From CTSOIL-112 sp964293815 (GTDB lineage Bacteria; Pseudomonadota; Gammaproteobacteria; Burkholderiales; Burkholderiaceae), in contig CAXYYC010000001.1 in the NCBI GenBank assembly GCA_964293815.1, positions 186,001-250,000 on the forward strand: a stretch of 64,000 nucleotides of DNA, written 5' to 3'. Each line of letters opens with the position of its first letter. Within the stretch, counting starts at the first letter, position 1. The notes below the pieces were generated by a model, which had not been told where the DNA came from, searched no databases, and saw nothing but the letters and a program-made list of their open reading frames with translations. The position numbers were made by a program, and so were the translations under genes. Positions 1 to 9,812 of the stretch are shown one piece after another.

Positions 1-610
1 GTTCGGCAATGCGATCGGTGCGAAAGTGCCGAAATGCGCCGCGCAGTTCACACCACGCCGCAACCACGCGGGTTTGGTCAAAAAAGCCAATCGCAAACGG
101 CCAGATCGTGCGGTCACTGTGCTCATCCTGCGCGTCAAAATAGCGGATGTCGATTTTGCGCCCCAGACGAATCGCATGACGAATCTCGGTCACGATCTCC
201 TGCTCGTGTGGCTCATATTCGCGGCGCGAGCCGACCAGCAAGGGCGACTCATTCAGACGTGTGCGTAAATCGGCGGGCAAAACCTGCTCAATTTTCGCAA
301 AAGCCTGCTTTGCGGCAGCGGCCAACTCCGCATCACCGTGTTTCGCCACCCAGCGCACACCCAGCAGTAAGGCCTCAGTTTGCTCCGCCGTCAACGTCAA
401 TGCGGGTAATAAAAAATCCTGCCGCAACAAATAACCCACCCCGCTTTCACCCTCAATGCGCGCACCTTGCGCACGCAAGGCATCAATGTCGCGGTACACC
501 GTGCGTATACTAATGCCCAGCGTGTCCGCCAACTGTGTCGCAGAAATGGCAAGCCGTTGGCGGCGCAGTAATTGCAGTAATCGAAGCAGACGATCCGTGC
601 GTGTCATCAT
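1..610 (-). CDS. WYL-domain HTH transcriptional regulator (YafY-like), truncated by window edge
   Basis: Translating the minus strand from position 610 gives an open frame to the window edge, starting MMTRTDRLLRLLQLL. The first 60 residues are a DeoR-type helix-turn-helix (SATQLADTLGISIRTVYRDI), followed by a linker (RIEGESGVGYLL) and the start of a WYL domain with WPFAIGFFDQTRVVAAW. This is the plan of the YafY/WYL regulator family, which bind DNA and sense a ligand, often a nucleic acid or nucleotide. The gene lies 25 bp downstream of mnmE on the same strand. Position 607 is an equally possible start. The C-terminus is missing, so the ligand-binding part cannot be judged. Confidence 0.85.
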   Translation of the reverse strand, partial: MMTRTDRLLRLLQLLRRQRLAISATQLADTLGISIRTVYRDIDALRAQGARIEGESGVGYLLRQDFLLPALTLTAEQTEALLLGVRWVAKHGDAELAAAAKQAFAKIEQVLPADLRTRLNESPLLVGSRREYEPHEQEIVTEIRHAIRLGRKIDIRYFDAQDEHSDRTIWPFAIGFFDQTRVVAAWCELRGAFRHFRTDRIAE

Positions 611-635
611 TGATTAGATTCAATTAGGTTGGTGT

Positions 636-2012
636 TTACTTACCAATACAAAAACTGGAGAAAATCACACCCAGCAGATCATCCGAGGTGAATTCGCCGG
701 TGATGGTATTGAGCTGCTCTTGCGCCAGTCGCAACTCTTCGGCGAATAAATCGAGCTTTTGATCCTGTGTGAGCGCGTGCGCGTAGGCCATTTGCAGGTG
801 TTCATCCGCTGCGCGCAGCGCGGTCAAATGGCGCTCACGAGCGATGAAGGCGTCGGTTTGTGTGGTTTCAAAGCCGACGATGTGCAGCAGACGTGCGCGC
901 AATTCGGTCAAGCCTGCGCCGGTTTTCGCGCTGATGGCGAGGGTATTGTCATCCACTGCCGCGTCGGCATCGCTTGCCAAATCCACTTTGTTGCGCAAGG
1001 TGAGGAAGGGTACGCGTGCATCAACGCGTTCGTGTAATTGCGCCAGCAGTGCGTCGTCTGCGTGATTTTGTCCGCTGACTGCGTCGATCAAATGCAGGAC
1101 AACGTCTGCGCGCGCAACCGCCGCCCAAGTGCGCTCAATGCCGATTTTTTCCACCACATCTTCCGTCTCACGCAGACCGGCGGTGTCGATGATGTTCAGT
1201 GGTACGCCGTCAATCTGGATGGACTGGCTGACGGTATCGCGCGTCGTACCGGCAATGTCGGTGACGATGGCGATGTCTTGTCCCGCCAAGGCGTTCAAAA
1301 GTGAGGATTTACCAACATTCGGCTGACCAACCAAAACGACGTTGACGCCGTTGCGTAGAATCGCGCCTTGTTTGGCCGATTGTAGAACGTGGGCGAGTTG
1401 CGCTTGGATACGGTCAAGCTGACCGAAGGCGTCGGCTTTTTGCAAAAAGTCGATTTCTTCTTCGGGGAAATCGAGCGTGGCTTCGACTAACATGCGCAGG
1501 TGGATGATTTGCTTGACCAGCTCATGAATTTTGCCCGAGAACTCGCCGGTGAGCGAGCGCACGGCACTTTTGGCCGCAGATTCGGTGGCGGCTTCGATCA
1601 GGTCGGCGACGCCTTCGGCTTGCGCCAAGTCCATTTTGTCATTGAGAAAGGCGCGCTGGGTGAATTCGCCCGCGTGCGCGAGGCGGATGTTGCTAATGGC
1701 GCTTAGGCAGCGGCGCAGCAGCAGTTGCATGACGATTGGGCCGCCGTGGCCTTGTAATTCCAAAACGTGTTCGCCGGTGTAGGAATGGGGCGCGGGGAAG
1801 TAGAGCGCAATGCCGTGGTCAATCGCTTGATCGTCCGCATCGTAAAAGGCACCGTAATGTGCGTGACGATTGGTTAGTATTCGCTTACAAACTTGCTCGA
1901 TGAGCGCTTGAATATCCGCTTGGCTTCCCGAGGCGCGAATCACGCCGACGCCGCCACGCCCCGAGGCGGTGGCGATGGCGATGATGGTTTCGACGGGGCT
2001 TTGCGTATTCAT
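636..2012 (-). CDS. mnmE: tRNA uridine-34 modification GTPase MnmE
   Basis: This 458-residue protein has the full MnmE plan: an N-terminal formyl-THF-binding domain (starting near ETIIAIATASGRGGVGVIR), a helical domain, an inserted Ras-like G domain and a C-terminal Cys motif ending FCIGK. G-domain motifs are visible: P-loop GQPNVGKS at residues 229-236, DIAGTTRDT, DTAGLR at about 276-281, and NKVDL. With MnmG it installs the carboxymethylaminomethyl group on wobble uridine 34 of certain tRNAs in the cytosol. Length matches the family. The TauE-like permease is divergent, with about 135 bp between the two starts. Confidence 0.98.
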   Translation of the reverse strand: MNTQSPVETIIAIATASGRGGVGVIRASGSQADIQALIEQVCKRILTNRHAHYGAFYDADDQAIDHGIALYFPAPHSYTGEHVLELQGHGGPIVMQLLLRRCLSAISNIRLAHAGEFTQRAFLNDKMDLAQAEGVADLIEAATESAAKSAVRSLTGEFSGKIHELVKQIIHLRMLVEATLDFPEEEIDFLQKADAFGQLDRIQAQLAHVLQSAKQGAILRNGVNVVLVGQPNVGKSSLLNALAGQDIAIVTDIAGTTRDTVSQSIQIDGVPLNIIDTAGLRETEDVVEKIGIERTWAAVARADVVLHLIDAVSGQNHADDALLAQLHERVDARVPFLTLRNKVDLASDADAAVDDNTLAISAKTGAGLTELRARLLHIVGFETTQTDAFIARERHLTALRAADEHLQMAYAHALTQDQKLDLFAEELRLAQEQLNTITGEFTSDDLLGVIFSSFCIGK

Positions 2013-2147
2013 GGTGTTGGCTGTGTTTTGAAAGGGTATTTGTTGGGATGTGATGCGTTTGTTTCGAGGTGCGTGCGCTCAATGCGGTGTGGCGCTTGTT
2101 TGTCCTCGATCTTGCGGCTACAATCCCCAATTTTCGGGTATTTTAGC

Positions 2148-2885
2148 ATGGTCACAATGAATGAAGTGGGCTTGTTTGCGTTGTGCGCGATGACTTCGGC
2201 GCTGACTTCGGTCATCGGCGTAGGCGGCGGCATGACGCTGTTGGCGACCTTGCCAAATGTGTTGGCGCCGAATCTGGTGATTCCGATTCATGGCGCGACG
2301 CAGCTCATCAGTAATTTGTCGCGGTTGGCGCTGGATTGGCGTTTGGTCGCGTGGCGCTTGATTTGGCCTTTTTTGCCCGGCGCGGCGATTGGCGCGGTGC
2401 TCGGGTCTTTGGTTTTGGGCGGTTTTTCGTTTGAGTATTTGCCTTTGCTTTTGGGTGTGTTTATTTTGTTGGTAACGTGGACGAAGCTGGTGCAGCGCTC
2501 GGGGGTGCTATTTAATAATATGACGGTGCTGGGCGTGTTTTTGACCAGTACGTCGCTGTTCATCGGCTCGATGGGGCTGATTTTGCCGTCGGTTCTACTG
2601 AATCAGGGCTTAAAAAAGGATGAGGTGATTCTGACGCAATCGGCGATGATGTCGGTGATGCATGCATCTAAAGTGGTGGCGTATATCACGGCGGGTTTTG
2701 CTTTTTGGCGCTATGGCGGTTTGATGGCGATGATGTTGAGCGGTTCGGTCTTGGGTTCGTATTTGGGCAAGCATTTGCGCGGGCGGGTGAATGAGGCGCG
2801 CGGTGTGTGGTTGCTTAAATGGACGGTGACCTTGTTGGCTTTGCAATTAATCGGGCGCTGGTTGTGGGAAAATGCCCATAGATAA
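2148..2885 (+). CDS. TauE/SafE-family membrane permease (sulfite exporter type)
   Basis: I place the start at the ATG at 2148 (MVTMNEVGLFALC). A longer frame reaches back to 1893, but its extra residues overlap mnmE and are not membrane-like. The 245-residue product is almost entirely hydrophobic with about eight predicted membrane spans and carries the glycine-rich VIGVGGGMTLLATLP turn near its N-terminus, typical of TauE/SafE (formerly DUF81) permeases. The family moves sulfite, sulfoacetate or other small anions across the inner membrane; the substrate here cannot be told. It is a single-gene unit closed by a hairpin at about 2949. Confidence 0.87.
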   Translation: MVTMNEVGLFALCAMTSALTSVIGVGGGMTLLATLPNVLAPNLVIPIHGATQLISNLSRLALDWRLVAWRLIWPFLPGAAIGAVLGSLVLGGFSFEYLPLLLGVFILLVTWTKLVQRSGVLFNNMTVLGVFLTSTSLFIGSMGLILPSVLLNQGLKKDEVILTQSAMMSVMHASKVVAYITAGFAFWRYGGLMAMMLSGSVLGSYLGKHLRGRVNEARGVWLLKWTVTLLALQLIGRWLWENAHR

Positions 2886-2948
2886 GCGATTATCGTCGCT
2901 AGCCCTTGCATTCAAAGGCTTAACGCGGTTATGATGAGCCGCCCTGCC

Positions 2949-2978
2949 AAACCCGCGTGCATTGACGTGGGTTTTCGG
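2949..2978 (+). terminator. Rho-independent terminator after the TauE/SafE gene
   Basis: A 10-bp stem with one G-T pair (AAACCCGCGT / ACGTGGGTTT, loop GCATTG) is followed by a short T run. It sits between the permease stop and topB and would separate the two transcription units. Confidence 0.55.
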
Positions 2979-3012
2979 CGTCTATATATAGAACCATTTA
3001 TTTGAGTATGCC

Positions 3013-5748
3013 ATGAGCAAAACTTTGATTATTGCCGAGAAGCCTTCGGTCGCCAATGATATCGCGCGAGCGGTCGGCGGCTGTGTGAAAAAAGACGATC
3101 ATCATGAGGGCGAGCAGTATGTGATTGCCTCGGCGGTCGGTCATTTGCTCGAACTGTGCGTGCCCGAAGAATACGATATCAAACGCGGCAAATGGAGCTT
3201 CACGCATCTGCCGCACATTCCGCCGCATTTTGACCTGCGCCCGATTGTTAAATCCGAAGCGCGGCTCAAATCTTTGGCCAAACTCTTGCGTCGCAAAGAC
3301 ATTGACCGCGTGATTAACGCCTGTGACGCGGGGCGCGAGGGCGAACTGATTTTCCGCTACATCATGCAGTACACCAAGGCCAAGCAACCGTCGCAACGCC
3401 TGTGGTTGCAGAGCATGACGCCGCAGGCGATTCGTGATGGCTTGGCCGCACTGCGCACGGATGAGCAAATGCTCAATCTCGCCGATGCCGCACGTTCGCG
3501 TTCCGAGGCCGACTGGTTGGTCGGGATCAACGGCACACGCGCCATGACCGCATTCAACTCACGCGACGGCGGCTTTTTCCTCACCACCGTTGGCCGCGTG
3601 CAAACGCCGACATTGACCATCGTGGTGGAACGCGAAGAAGCGATTCGCAAATTCGTTTCACGCGATTATTGGGAAGTACACGCAGAGTTCGTCTGCGCAC
3701 AAGGCGTCTACAACGGTCGCTGGTTCGACCCGAAATTTGACAAAAACGCCAAAGAAAACCTCAACGACACCGAGCGCAAAGACAACCGGCTGTGGAGCAA
3801 AACCGCCGCCGATACCGTGGTTATGGCGTGTAAAGGTCAAAGCGGCACGGTGACGGAAGAATCCAAACCCACCACGCAGATGGCGCCGGCGTTGTTTGAT
3901 CTGACCAGTTTGCAACGCGAGGCCAACGCCCGCTTTGGCTTCTCGGCGAAAAACACCCTCGGCTTGGCGCAGGCGCTGTACGAAAAGCACAAAGTCCTGA
4001 CCTATCCGCGTACCGATTCCAAAGCCTTGCCCGAAGACTACATCAACACGGTCAAGCAAACCGTCGCCATGCTCAAGGAGCAGGATAACTACACCCGCTT
4101 TGCCCAACAGATCGAAAAGAACCAATGGGTCAAACCGAACAAACGAATTTTCGACAACGCCAAAGTGAGCGATCACTTCGCGATTATCCCTACGCTACAA
4201 GCGCCCAAACATTTATCCGAGCCTGAGCAAAAACTCTATGATCTGGTGGTTAAACGCTTCATGGCCGTATTTTATCCAGCGGCAGAATTCATGGTCACCA
4301 CGCGCGTGACCAAAGTCTCGGGACACCATTTCAAAACCGAAGGGCGCGTTTTGACCAATCCGGGTTGGCTCGTCATCTACGGGCGCGATCAGCAAAAAGA
4401 CGACGATATGCTGGTGGCGGTGGCCAAAGACGAAACCGTGCAAACCGAAAAAGTCGAACCGAAAGCCCTGCAAACTCGCCCACCGGCGCGCTACTCCGAG
4501 GCAACTTTGCTCTCGGCGATGGAAGGCGCGGGCAAACTGCTGGATGATTCCGAACTCAAAGAAGCCATGAGCGGCAAAGGACTGGGCACGCCTGCGACCC
4601 GCGCCGCCATCATCGAAGGGCTGTTGACCGAAAAATACCTCGTACGCGAAGGGCGTGAAATGCACCCGACCGCCAAAGCCTTTCAACTGCTCACGCTGCT
4701 GCGCGGCTTGGGCGTGGAGGAATTGACTTCGCCCGAATTGACCGGCAATTGGGAAAACAAACTCGCGCAAATGGAGCGTGGCGAACTCGGACGCGACGCC
4801 TTCATGCGCGAAATTGCGAAAATGACGCAAATCATCGTCAAACGCGCCAAAGAATACGAAGCCGACACCGTGCCGGGCGACTACGCCACGCTGAAAACGC
4901 CATGCCCGAATTGTGGCGGCGTGATTAAAGAAAACTACCGCCGTTTCGCCTGCACGCAGTGCGAATTCTCGATGTCCAAAACGCCGGGCGGACGCACCTT
5001 TGAAATTGACGAGGTTGAAGACCTGCTCAAAACCCGCGAAACACCGTTGCTCCAAGGATTCCGCAGCAAAATGGGGCGACCATTCGCCGCGATTTTGCGC
5101 ATTGTCGAGGATAAAGAATCCGCCGCGAAATACAAAATGGAATTCGATTTTGGGCAAAGCTCGGACGACGAAGAAGCACCCGATTTCTCGGAGAAAACCC
5201 CACTCGGCGCCTGCCCGAAATGCGGCGGCAATGTTTACGAACACGGCCTAAGCTATATTTGTGAGCGCGCCGTTGGTGCAGAAAAAAATTGTGATTTCCG
5301 CTCCGGCCAAGTCATTTTGCAGCAAATCATCGAACCGACGCAGATGCACAAACTCCTTACCGAAGGCAAAACCGATCTGCTCACCGGATTCAAATCCGCG
5401 CGCACCGGACGATTGTTCAAAGCCTATTTGGTATTGGACAAAGCCAAAGGCAAAGTCGGCTTTGAGTTCGAAGCCAAAACGCCAAAAGTAGGCAAAGCAG
5501 GCAAAGCCGTGAAAGATGATGCCGGCAATGACAGTCAGGCGACGGCAGAAAAAGCCACGAGCAAAAAAACCGCTGCAAAAACCAGTTCTAAAGCAGCAAC
5601 CAAAACGGTAAGCAAAGCCGCGGGCAAAACCACAGCCAAGGCCAAAACCGCCAAAGCCACGCGCGCGAAAAAAGTCGTGAGCGACGATGCCCCGCCGCAT
5701 GATGAAGCGCCGCCGTTATCGGCGTATGACGACGAGCCACCGTTTTAA
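3013..5748 (+). CDS. topB: DNA topoisomerase III (type IA) with C-terminal zinc ribbons and Lys/Ala tail
   Basis: The 911-residue protein starts with the Toprim motif LIIAEKPSVANDIARAVGG and carries DAGREGELIFRYI. The catalytic tyrosine is in YPRTDS at residue 331, close to its place in E. coli TopB. Type IA enzymes relax negative supercoils and resolve catenated or recombining DNA through a 5'-phosphotyrosyl intermediate. It is much longer than E. coli TopB: after about residue 620 there are two Cys clusters (CPNCGG...CTQC near 631; CPKCGG...C near 734), each followed by a ribbon-like LLTGFKS-type repeat. The last 80 or so residues are low-complexity Lys/Ala/Thr, probably disordered and DNA-binding. 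Start chosen at the first ATG with MSKTLIIAEKPS. Confidence 0.97.
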   Translation: MSKTLIIAEKPSVANDIARAVGGCVKKDDHHEGEQYVIASAVGHLLELCVPEEYDIKRGKWSFTHLPHIPPHFDLRPIVKSEARLKSLAKLLRRKDIDRVINACDAGREGELIFRYIMQYTKAKQPSQRLWLQSMTPQAIRDGLAALRTDEQMLNLADAARSRSEADWLVGINGTRAMTAFNSRDGGFFLTTVGRVQTPTLTIVVEREEAIRKFVSRDYWEVHAEFVCAQGVYNGRWFDPKFDKNAKENLNDTERKDNRLWSKTAADTVVMACKGQSGTVTEESKPTTQMAPALFDLTSLQREANARFGFSAKNTLGLAQALYEKHKVLTYPRTDSKALPEDYINTVKQTVAMLKEQDNYTRFAQQIEKNQWVKPNKRIFDNAKVSDHFAIIPTLQAPKHLSEPEQKLYDLVVKRFMAVFYPAAEFMVTTRVTKVSGHHFKTEGRVLTNPGWLVIYGRDQQKDDDMLVAVAKDETVQTEKVEPKALQTRPPARYSEATLLSAMEGAGKLLDDSELKEAMSGKGLGTPATRAAIIEGLLTEKYLVREGREMHPTAKAFQLLTLLRGLGVEELTSPELTGNWENKLAQMERGELGRDAFMREIAKMTQIIVKRAKEYEADTVPGDYATLKTPCPNCGGVIKENYRRFACTQCEFSMSKTPGGRTFEIDEVEDLLKTRETPLLQGFRSKMGRPFAAILRIVEDKESAAKYKMEFDFGQSSDDEEAPDFSEKTPLGACPKCGGNVYEHGLSYICERAVGAEKNCDFRSGQVILQQIIEPTQMHKLLTEGKTDLLTGFKSARTGRLFKAYLVLDKAKGKVGFEFEAKTPKVGKAGKAVKDDAGNDSQATAEKATSKKTAAKTSSKAATKTVSKAAGKTTAKAKTAKATRAKKVVSDDAPPHDEAPPLSAYDDEPPF

Positions 5749-5786
5749 ACAGAGGATTGCCTATTTCTCTGAGCAAGGAGTTCGAC

Positions 5787-6512
5787 ATGAAGAAACACCG
5801 TTTGGTGCAACCCGTCATCTTGGTGCTGGGTTTGGCACTCAGTGGCATGGCCTTGGCCAAGCCGCAGGTATTCAAATGGGAAACCGAGATGTGCCGCGCG
5901 AGTGTTCGTTACGATGACCAAAAAGTCACGGCGGCGCAATTAGACGCGACGATCAAACTCAATGATGATCGCTTGATCAGCATTTACGATGAGAAAAATT
6001 CGCAGGCGCAGGACGACGCCGAGCATCAGAAAAATCAGGCGATGTTGCAAGAACCACGGCATTTTATTGTGCATCCGATGATTGAAACGGTGCGTCAGCG
6101 CATGATCGCGCGCGATCAATTTTTCTACGATTTGCAACGGGTGAAACGCGAAGCTGCACGCAAAAATGATTACCAACTATTGAATCAATTCGCGCCGTCG
6201 CAACGCCCGCAGTGCCAAAACATCGTACAAATCCTGCAAAGTCCGCCATCGGCGGAAAAGACCGCCAAAGCTTTGCAACTGCTCAAAGCCAGTTGCCGTG
6301 ACAACAGCGATCCAGCCGATTGCGTAGCGCGTTCGCAACGCGCTTGGGCGCAGTCAGAAAATCACATGAACCATGAACTGCTCAACCATCATTGGCACAA
6401 TTGCGTCAACGACCAGCAACCCAATGTTTCGGAAAAAGAGCAAAAAGCCGCCGACCAAGCTTTTACACAAACGGTCGGAAAAATCCGTTACTATGACTGT
6501 GAAGAGCCATAA
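5787..6512 (+). CDS. secreted protein of unknown function
   Basis: A 241-residue protein starting MKKHRLVQPVILVLGL with a clear Sec signal peptide (cleavage probably after SGMALA). The start is set by AAGGAG about 7 bases upstream; the frame is open back to 5757 but that part lacks a signal. The mature part is hydrophilic, rich in Gln, Asn and Asp, with five spaced Cys residues (for example ETEMCRAS, RPQCQN, KASCRD, ADCVAR, NCVND) suggesting disulfides, and is probably mainly helical and periplasmic. I recognise no family. It lies between topB and argB, and its function cannot be inferred from either neighbour. Confidence 0.75.
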   Translation: MKKHRLVQPVILVLGLALSGMALAKPQVFKWETEMCRASVRYDDQKVTAAQLDATIKLNDDRLISIYDEKNSQAQDDAEHQKNQAMLQEPRHFIVHPMIETVRQRMIARDQFFYDLQRVKREAARKNDYQLLNQFAPSQRPQCQNIVQILQSPPSAEKTAKALQLLKASCRDNSDPADCVARSQRAWAQSENHMNHELLNHHWHNCVNDQQPNVSEKEQKAADQAFTQTVGKIRYYDCEEP

Positions 6513-6560
6513 AACGGCAAACGCCGCCGCTCATCACTGCTAACGAATCAGGAGAACGCC

Positions 6561-7487
6561 ATGCTCTATCTATCCGTCCCCGAGCTCATCGCCGAAGCGG
6601 CCAAATTCGTCCCTGCGATAAAAGACGCGGGCGTGACGGCGACTTCCGAGCGCCTGACGCAATTGCAAGACAAAAAAATCGTCGTCAAATACGGCGGTAA
6701 CGCCATGACCGACGAAACATTACAGCAGCAATTCGCGCAGGACGTCGCATTGCTGACCGCAATGGGCGTGCCAGTCGTGGTGGTACACGGCGGCGGGCCG
6801 CAAATTGACGCGATGCTCAAACGTGTCGGCATCGAAGGACAATTCGTACAAGGCATGCGCGTGACCGACGCCGACACGATGAGCATTGTTGATGGCGTGT
6901 TGTGCGGCAATGTGCAAGGTCAAATTGTTAATCTCATCAACCAAGCGGGTAAAAGCTACGGCGTGCGCGCGGTTGGCATCAGTGGCAAAGACGGCCGCAT
7001 GATTCGCGTGAAAAAAATGTTGCTGCCAGATGTACAAAACCCTGAAATTCAACACGACATCGGCTTGGTTGGCGAAGTCATCGGCGTGGACGCCGCACCG
7101 ATTGATGCGCTTTTGGACGCAGAATTTTTGCCGGTCGTCTCGCCGATTGCCGCTGACGATCAGGGCGTGACGCACAATGTCAATGCCGACGTCGCCGCAG
7201 GCGAAATCGCTGTCGCAGTCCGCGCGAACAAACTCATGCTGTTGACCAATATCAAAGGCGTTTTGGACAAAGCCAGCACGCTGATCCCGACGATCAACAC
7301 CGCCAGCGCCGCCGCGCTCAAAGCCGATGGTACGCTCTACGGTGGGATGCTGCCGAAAATCGATTCGGCGCTGGATGCCGCGCAGCGCGGCGTGGGCGCG
7401 GTACACATCGTTGACGGACGCGAGCCGCACGTCTTGCTACAATGCTTGCTCACCGATGCGGACGTGGGTACGGCAATTTGCGCTTAA
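6561..7487 (+). CDS. argB: acetylglutamate kinase
   Basis: This 308-residue amino-acid-kinase fold protein phosphorylates N-acetyl-L-glutamate with ATP, the second step of arginine synthesis. Diagnostic segments are KYGGNAM near residue 45, VVHGGGPQID near 75, the GISGKDG loop, and VSPIAADDQGVTHNVNAD. The C-terminal GGMLPKI segment is where many ArgB proteins respond to arginine. The extra 25-30 residues at the N-terminus form a helix of the kind found in arginine-sensitive hexameric ArgB. CAGGAG sits 7 bases before the ATG. Confidence 0.97.
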   Translation: MLYLSVPELIAEAAKFVPAIKDAGVTATSERLTQLQDKKIVVKYGGNAMTDETLQQQFAQDVALLTAMGVPVVVVHGGGPQIDAMLKRVGIEGQFVQGMRVTDADTMSIVDGVLCGNVQGQIVNLINQAGKSYGVRAVGISGKDGRMIRVKKMLLPDVQNPEIQHDIGLVGEVIGVDAAPIDALLDAEFLPVVSPIAADDQGVTHNVNADVAAGEIAVAVRANKLMLLTNIKGVLDKASTLIPTINTASAAALKADGTLYGGMLPKIDSALDAAQRGVGAVHIVDGREPHVLLQCLLTDADVGTAICA

Positions 7488-7536
7488 ATGTGTGTATAAA
7501 GTCGTGCTTAAATTCGTGTTTAATTGAAAGAATTCT

Positions 7537-7983
7537 ATGAATTGGGATAATAAAGTCGCCGGATGCGAGCTGTGTGAGCAGATCGGCGGCGAACTGATTT
7601 GGCAAAACGAACAACTGCGCGTGGTGCTGGTGGACGATCCGCTGTTTCGTGGCTTCACGCGCGTGATTTGGCAAGAGCACGTCACCGAGATGACCGATCT
7701 CATACCCGAGCAGCGCAGCCAATTGATGCGTACCGTGTGTTTGGTGGAGCAGATTCAGCGCGATGTCCTCAAGCCGCACAAAATTAACCTCGCCAGCTTG
7801 GGCAATATGACGCCGCATCTGCATTGGCATGTGATTCCGCGCTACACGGATGACGCCAATTTCCCCAATCCCGTTTGGGCGCTCACGCCCGAACAGGCGA
7901 AAAAATCCCAAGCCAATCGCGTGGATCAAACATTACTGGACGACTACGTGCGTGCGCTCAAAATCGCACTGTGGTCAAATTGA
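7537..7983 (+). CDS. HIT-family nucleotide hydrolase/transferase
   Basis: The 148-residue protein contains the histidine triad HLHWHVIPR near residue 90 and the upstream HIT core (GFTRVIWQEHVTEMTDL). HIT proteins act on nucleotide phosphoramidates, dinucleoside polyphosphates or related compounds through the central histidine. This sub-type has an N-terminal CELC pair and resembles the short diadenosine tetraphosphate hydrolase-like HIT proteins; the exact substrate is unknown. It lies 49 bp after argB and 23 bp before nadB, so the three may share a transcript. Confidence 0.92.
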   Translation: MNWDNKVAGCELCEQIGGELIWQNEQLRVVLVDDPLFRGFTRVIWQEHVTEMTDLIPEQRSQLMRTVCLVEQIQRDVLKPHKINLASLGNMTPHLHWHVIPRYTDDANFPNPVWALTPEQAKKSQANRVDQTLLDDYVRALKIALWSN

Positions 7984-8006
7984 ACCAACTCATAAGAAAG
8001 TAAAAA

Positions 8007-9629
8007 ATGCCTCAAGTTTTTGATGTTGTCATTATCGGTAGCGGTTTGGCAGGCATGAGCTGTGCCTTATCGCTGAGTACAGAACATAAAATCGCCCTGA
8101 TTTCCAAAGGCGGACTCATCAGCGGCTCGTCTGATCTCGCGCAGGGCGGTATCGCTGCGGTGATGGACTCGGATGACAATTTTGACAACCACATCCGCGA
8201 CACCTTCATCGCTGGCGCCGAGCTGGGTGAAATCGACGCGATTCGCCACATCATCACCCATGCACCCGCATCAATCGAATGGCTGATCGAACAAGGCGTG
8301 AAATTCAGCATGGAAGAAGGCAGCGAAAACCAGTTGCACCTGACGCGCGAAGGCGGCCACAGCCACCGCCGCGTGGTACACGCGGATGACCTCACCGGCC
8401 ACGCAATCCAAGTTGCGTTGGCGCAACGCGTGCGTGAGCGCAGCAATATTCAAGTATTCGAAAACGTCATTGCCGTAGACCTCATCACCGACAAACACAA
8501 ACGTCAAATTGAGCAAAAAAGCAAAGACGCCCGTTGCTACGGCGTCTACATCCAACACCGCGACACGCAAAAAATCAACTCGATTCAAGCGCGTTTCACC
8601 GTACTCGCCACCGGCGGCGCAGGCAAAGTCTATAAAGTCACCACCAACCCCGACAGCAACTCAGGCGACGGTATCGCTATGGCATGGCGCGCAGGCTGCC
8701 GCGTGGTCAATATGGAATTCATGCAATTTCACCCGACTTGTCTCTACCACCCGCACGCCAAATCATTCCTCATCTCCGAAGCCCTGCGCGGCGAAGGCGG
8801 CATACTGCGCCTACCGAGCAAAGACGGACAGCCCGGCTACCGCTTCATGTTTGACCATGACGAGCGCGGCGAACTCGCGCCGCGTGATATCGTGGCGCGC
8901 GCCATTGACTTTGAGATGAAAAAGAACGGCGTGGACTGCGTTTACCTCGACATGACCCACCTACCCGCCGAATTTCTACACGAACACTTCCCGAACATCA
9001 ATGCCAAATGCCTTGAGCTGGGCATTGACATGACCCAGCAACCGATTCCTGTCGCGCCCGGCGCGCACTACACCTGCGGCGGCGTCGCGACCGACCTCGC
9101 AGGGCGTACCGATATTCAAAACCTCTACGCCATCGGCGAAGTCACCTACACCGGACTGCACGGCGCGAATCGCCTCGCCTCCAACTCACTGCTCGAATGC
9201 ATTGTCATGGGTCAATCCGTGTCGGACAACATCACCGAACTTGCCGCGAAAAACTTCGCCTACAAAGCCCCTGAGCTACTCGAATGGGACGCCTCGCGCG
9301 TCATCCCTGCCGACGAAGCCGTCATGATTACCCACTCGTGGGACGCGCTGCGCCAAGCCATGTGGAACTACGTCGGTATCGTGCGCAGCAACAAACGCCT
9401 CGAACAAGCCGAAAAACGCGTGCGTCTGCTCAAACAAGAAGTCAACGACTACTATGGGCAGTATCAAATCACCCCCGATTTGGTCGAACTGCGCAACCTC
9501 GTTACCTGCGCCGAACTCATCATCAACAGCGCGAGCTTCCGCCATGAGTCGCGTGGACTGCATTACAGCTTGGACTACAAACGCGAATTACCGAAAGCGT
9601 TGCCGACGATTTTGACGCCGAAGAATTGA
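8007..9629 (+). CDS. nadB: L-aspartate oxidase
   Basis: A 540-residue flavoprotein of the succinate dehydrogenase/fumarate reductase family. It has the N-terminal FAD dinucleotide fold (VVIIGSGLAGMSCAL), SDLAQGGIAAV, the active-site HSHRRVVHADDLTG, and the second FAD segment GLHGANRLASNSLLE. NadB oxidises L-aspartate to iminoaspartate, which NadA condenses with dihydroxyacetone phosphate to quinolinate. nadA and nadC are present on the opposite strand about 6.5 kb away. The C-terminal helical domain (REL, HESRGLHYSLDY) is complete. Confidence 0.97.
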   Translation: MPQVFDVVIIGSGLAGMSCALSLSTEHKIALISKGGLISGSSDLAQGGIAAVMDSDDNFDNHIRDTFIAGAELGEIDAIRHIITHAPASIEWLIEQGVKFSMEEGSENQLHLTREGGHSHRRVVHADDLTGHAIQVALAQRVRERSNIQVFENVIAVDLITDKHKRQIEQKSKDARCYGVYIQHRDTQKINSIQARFTVLATGGAGKVYKVTTNPDSNSGDGIAMAWRAGCRVVNMEFMQFHPTCLYHPHAKSFLISEALRGEGGILRLPSKDGQPGYRFMFDHDERGELAPRDIVARAIDFEMKKNGVDCVYLDMTHLPAEFLHEHFPNINAKCLELGIDMTQQPIPVAPGAHYTCGGVATDLAGRTDIQNLYAIGEVTYTGLHGANRLASNSLLECIVMGQSVSDNITELAAKNFAYKAPELLEWDASRVIPADEAVMITHSWDALRQAMWNYVGIVRSNKRLEQAEKRVRLLKQEVNDYYGQYQITPDLVELRNLVTCAELIINSASFRHESRGLHYSLDYKRELPKALPTILTPKN

Positions 9630-9812
9630 TTCTATACTTTGATGGATTTTGGTAGATATAAAAATGATGATAAGTTATTATCCGAATTAATTACATATTA
9701 TAATTTTTTGAATATTAAGTAGTGCAGTTCTATTCGTGAAAATTCGCTTTGCGTGATTTCTGGGTATTGTGAAATATCTGCTATTAACTGACCATGAGAA
9801 GGAGTCAATATT

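Noticed and set aside
4213..5244. Minus-strand frame of 343 codons opposite topB
   Set aside because: It lies entirely inside topB, has a Phe/Gly/Arg-rich composition typical of antisense shadow of a GC-rich gene, and no ribosome site.
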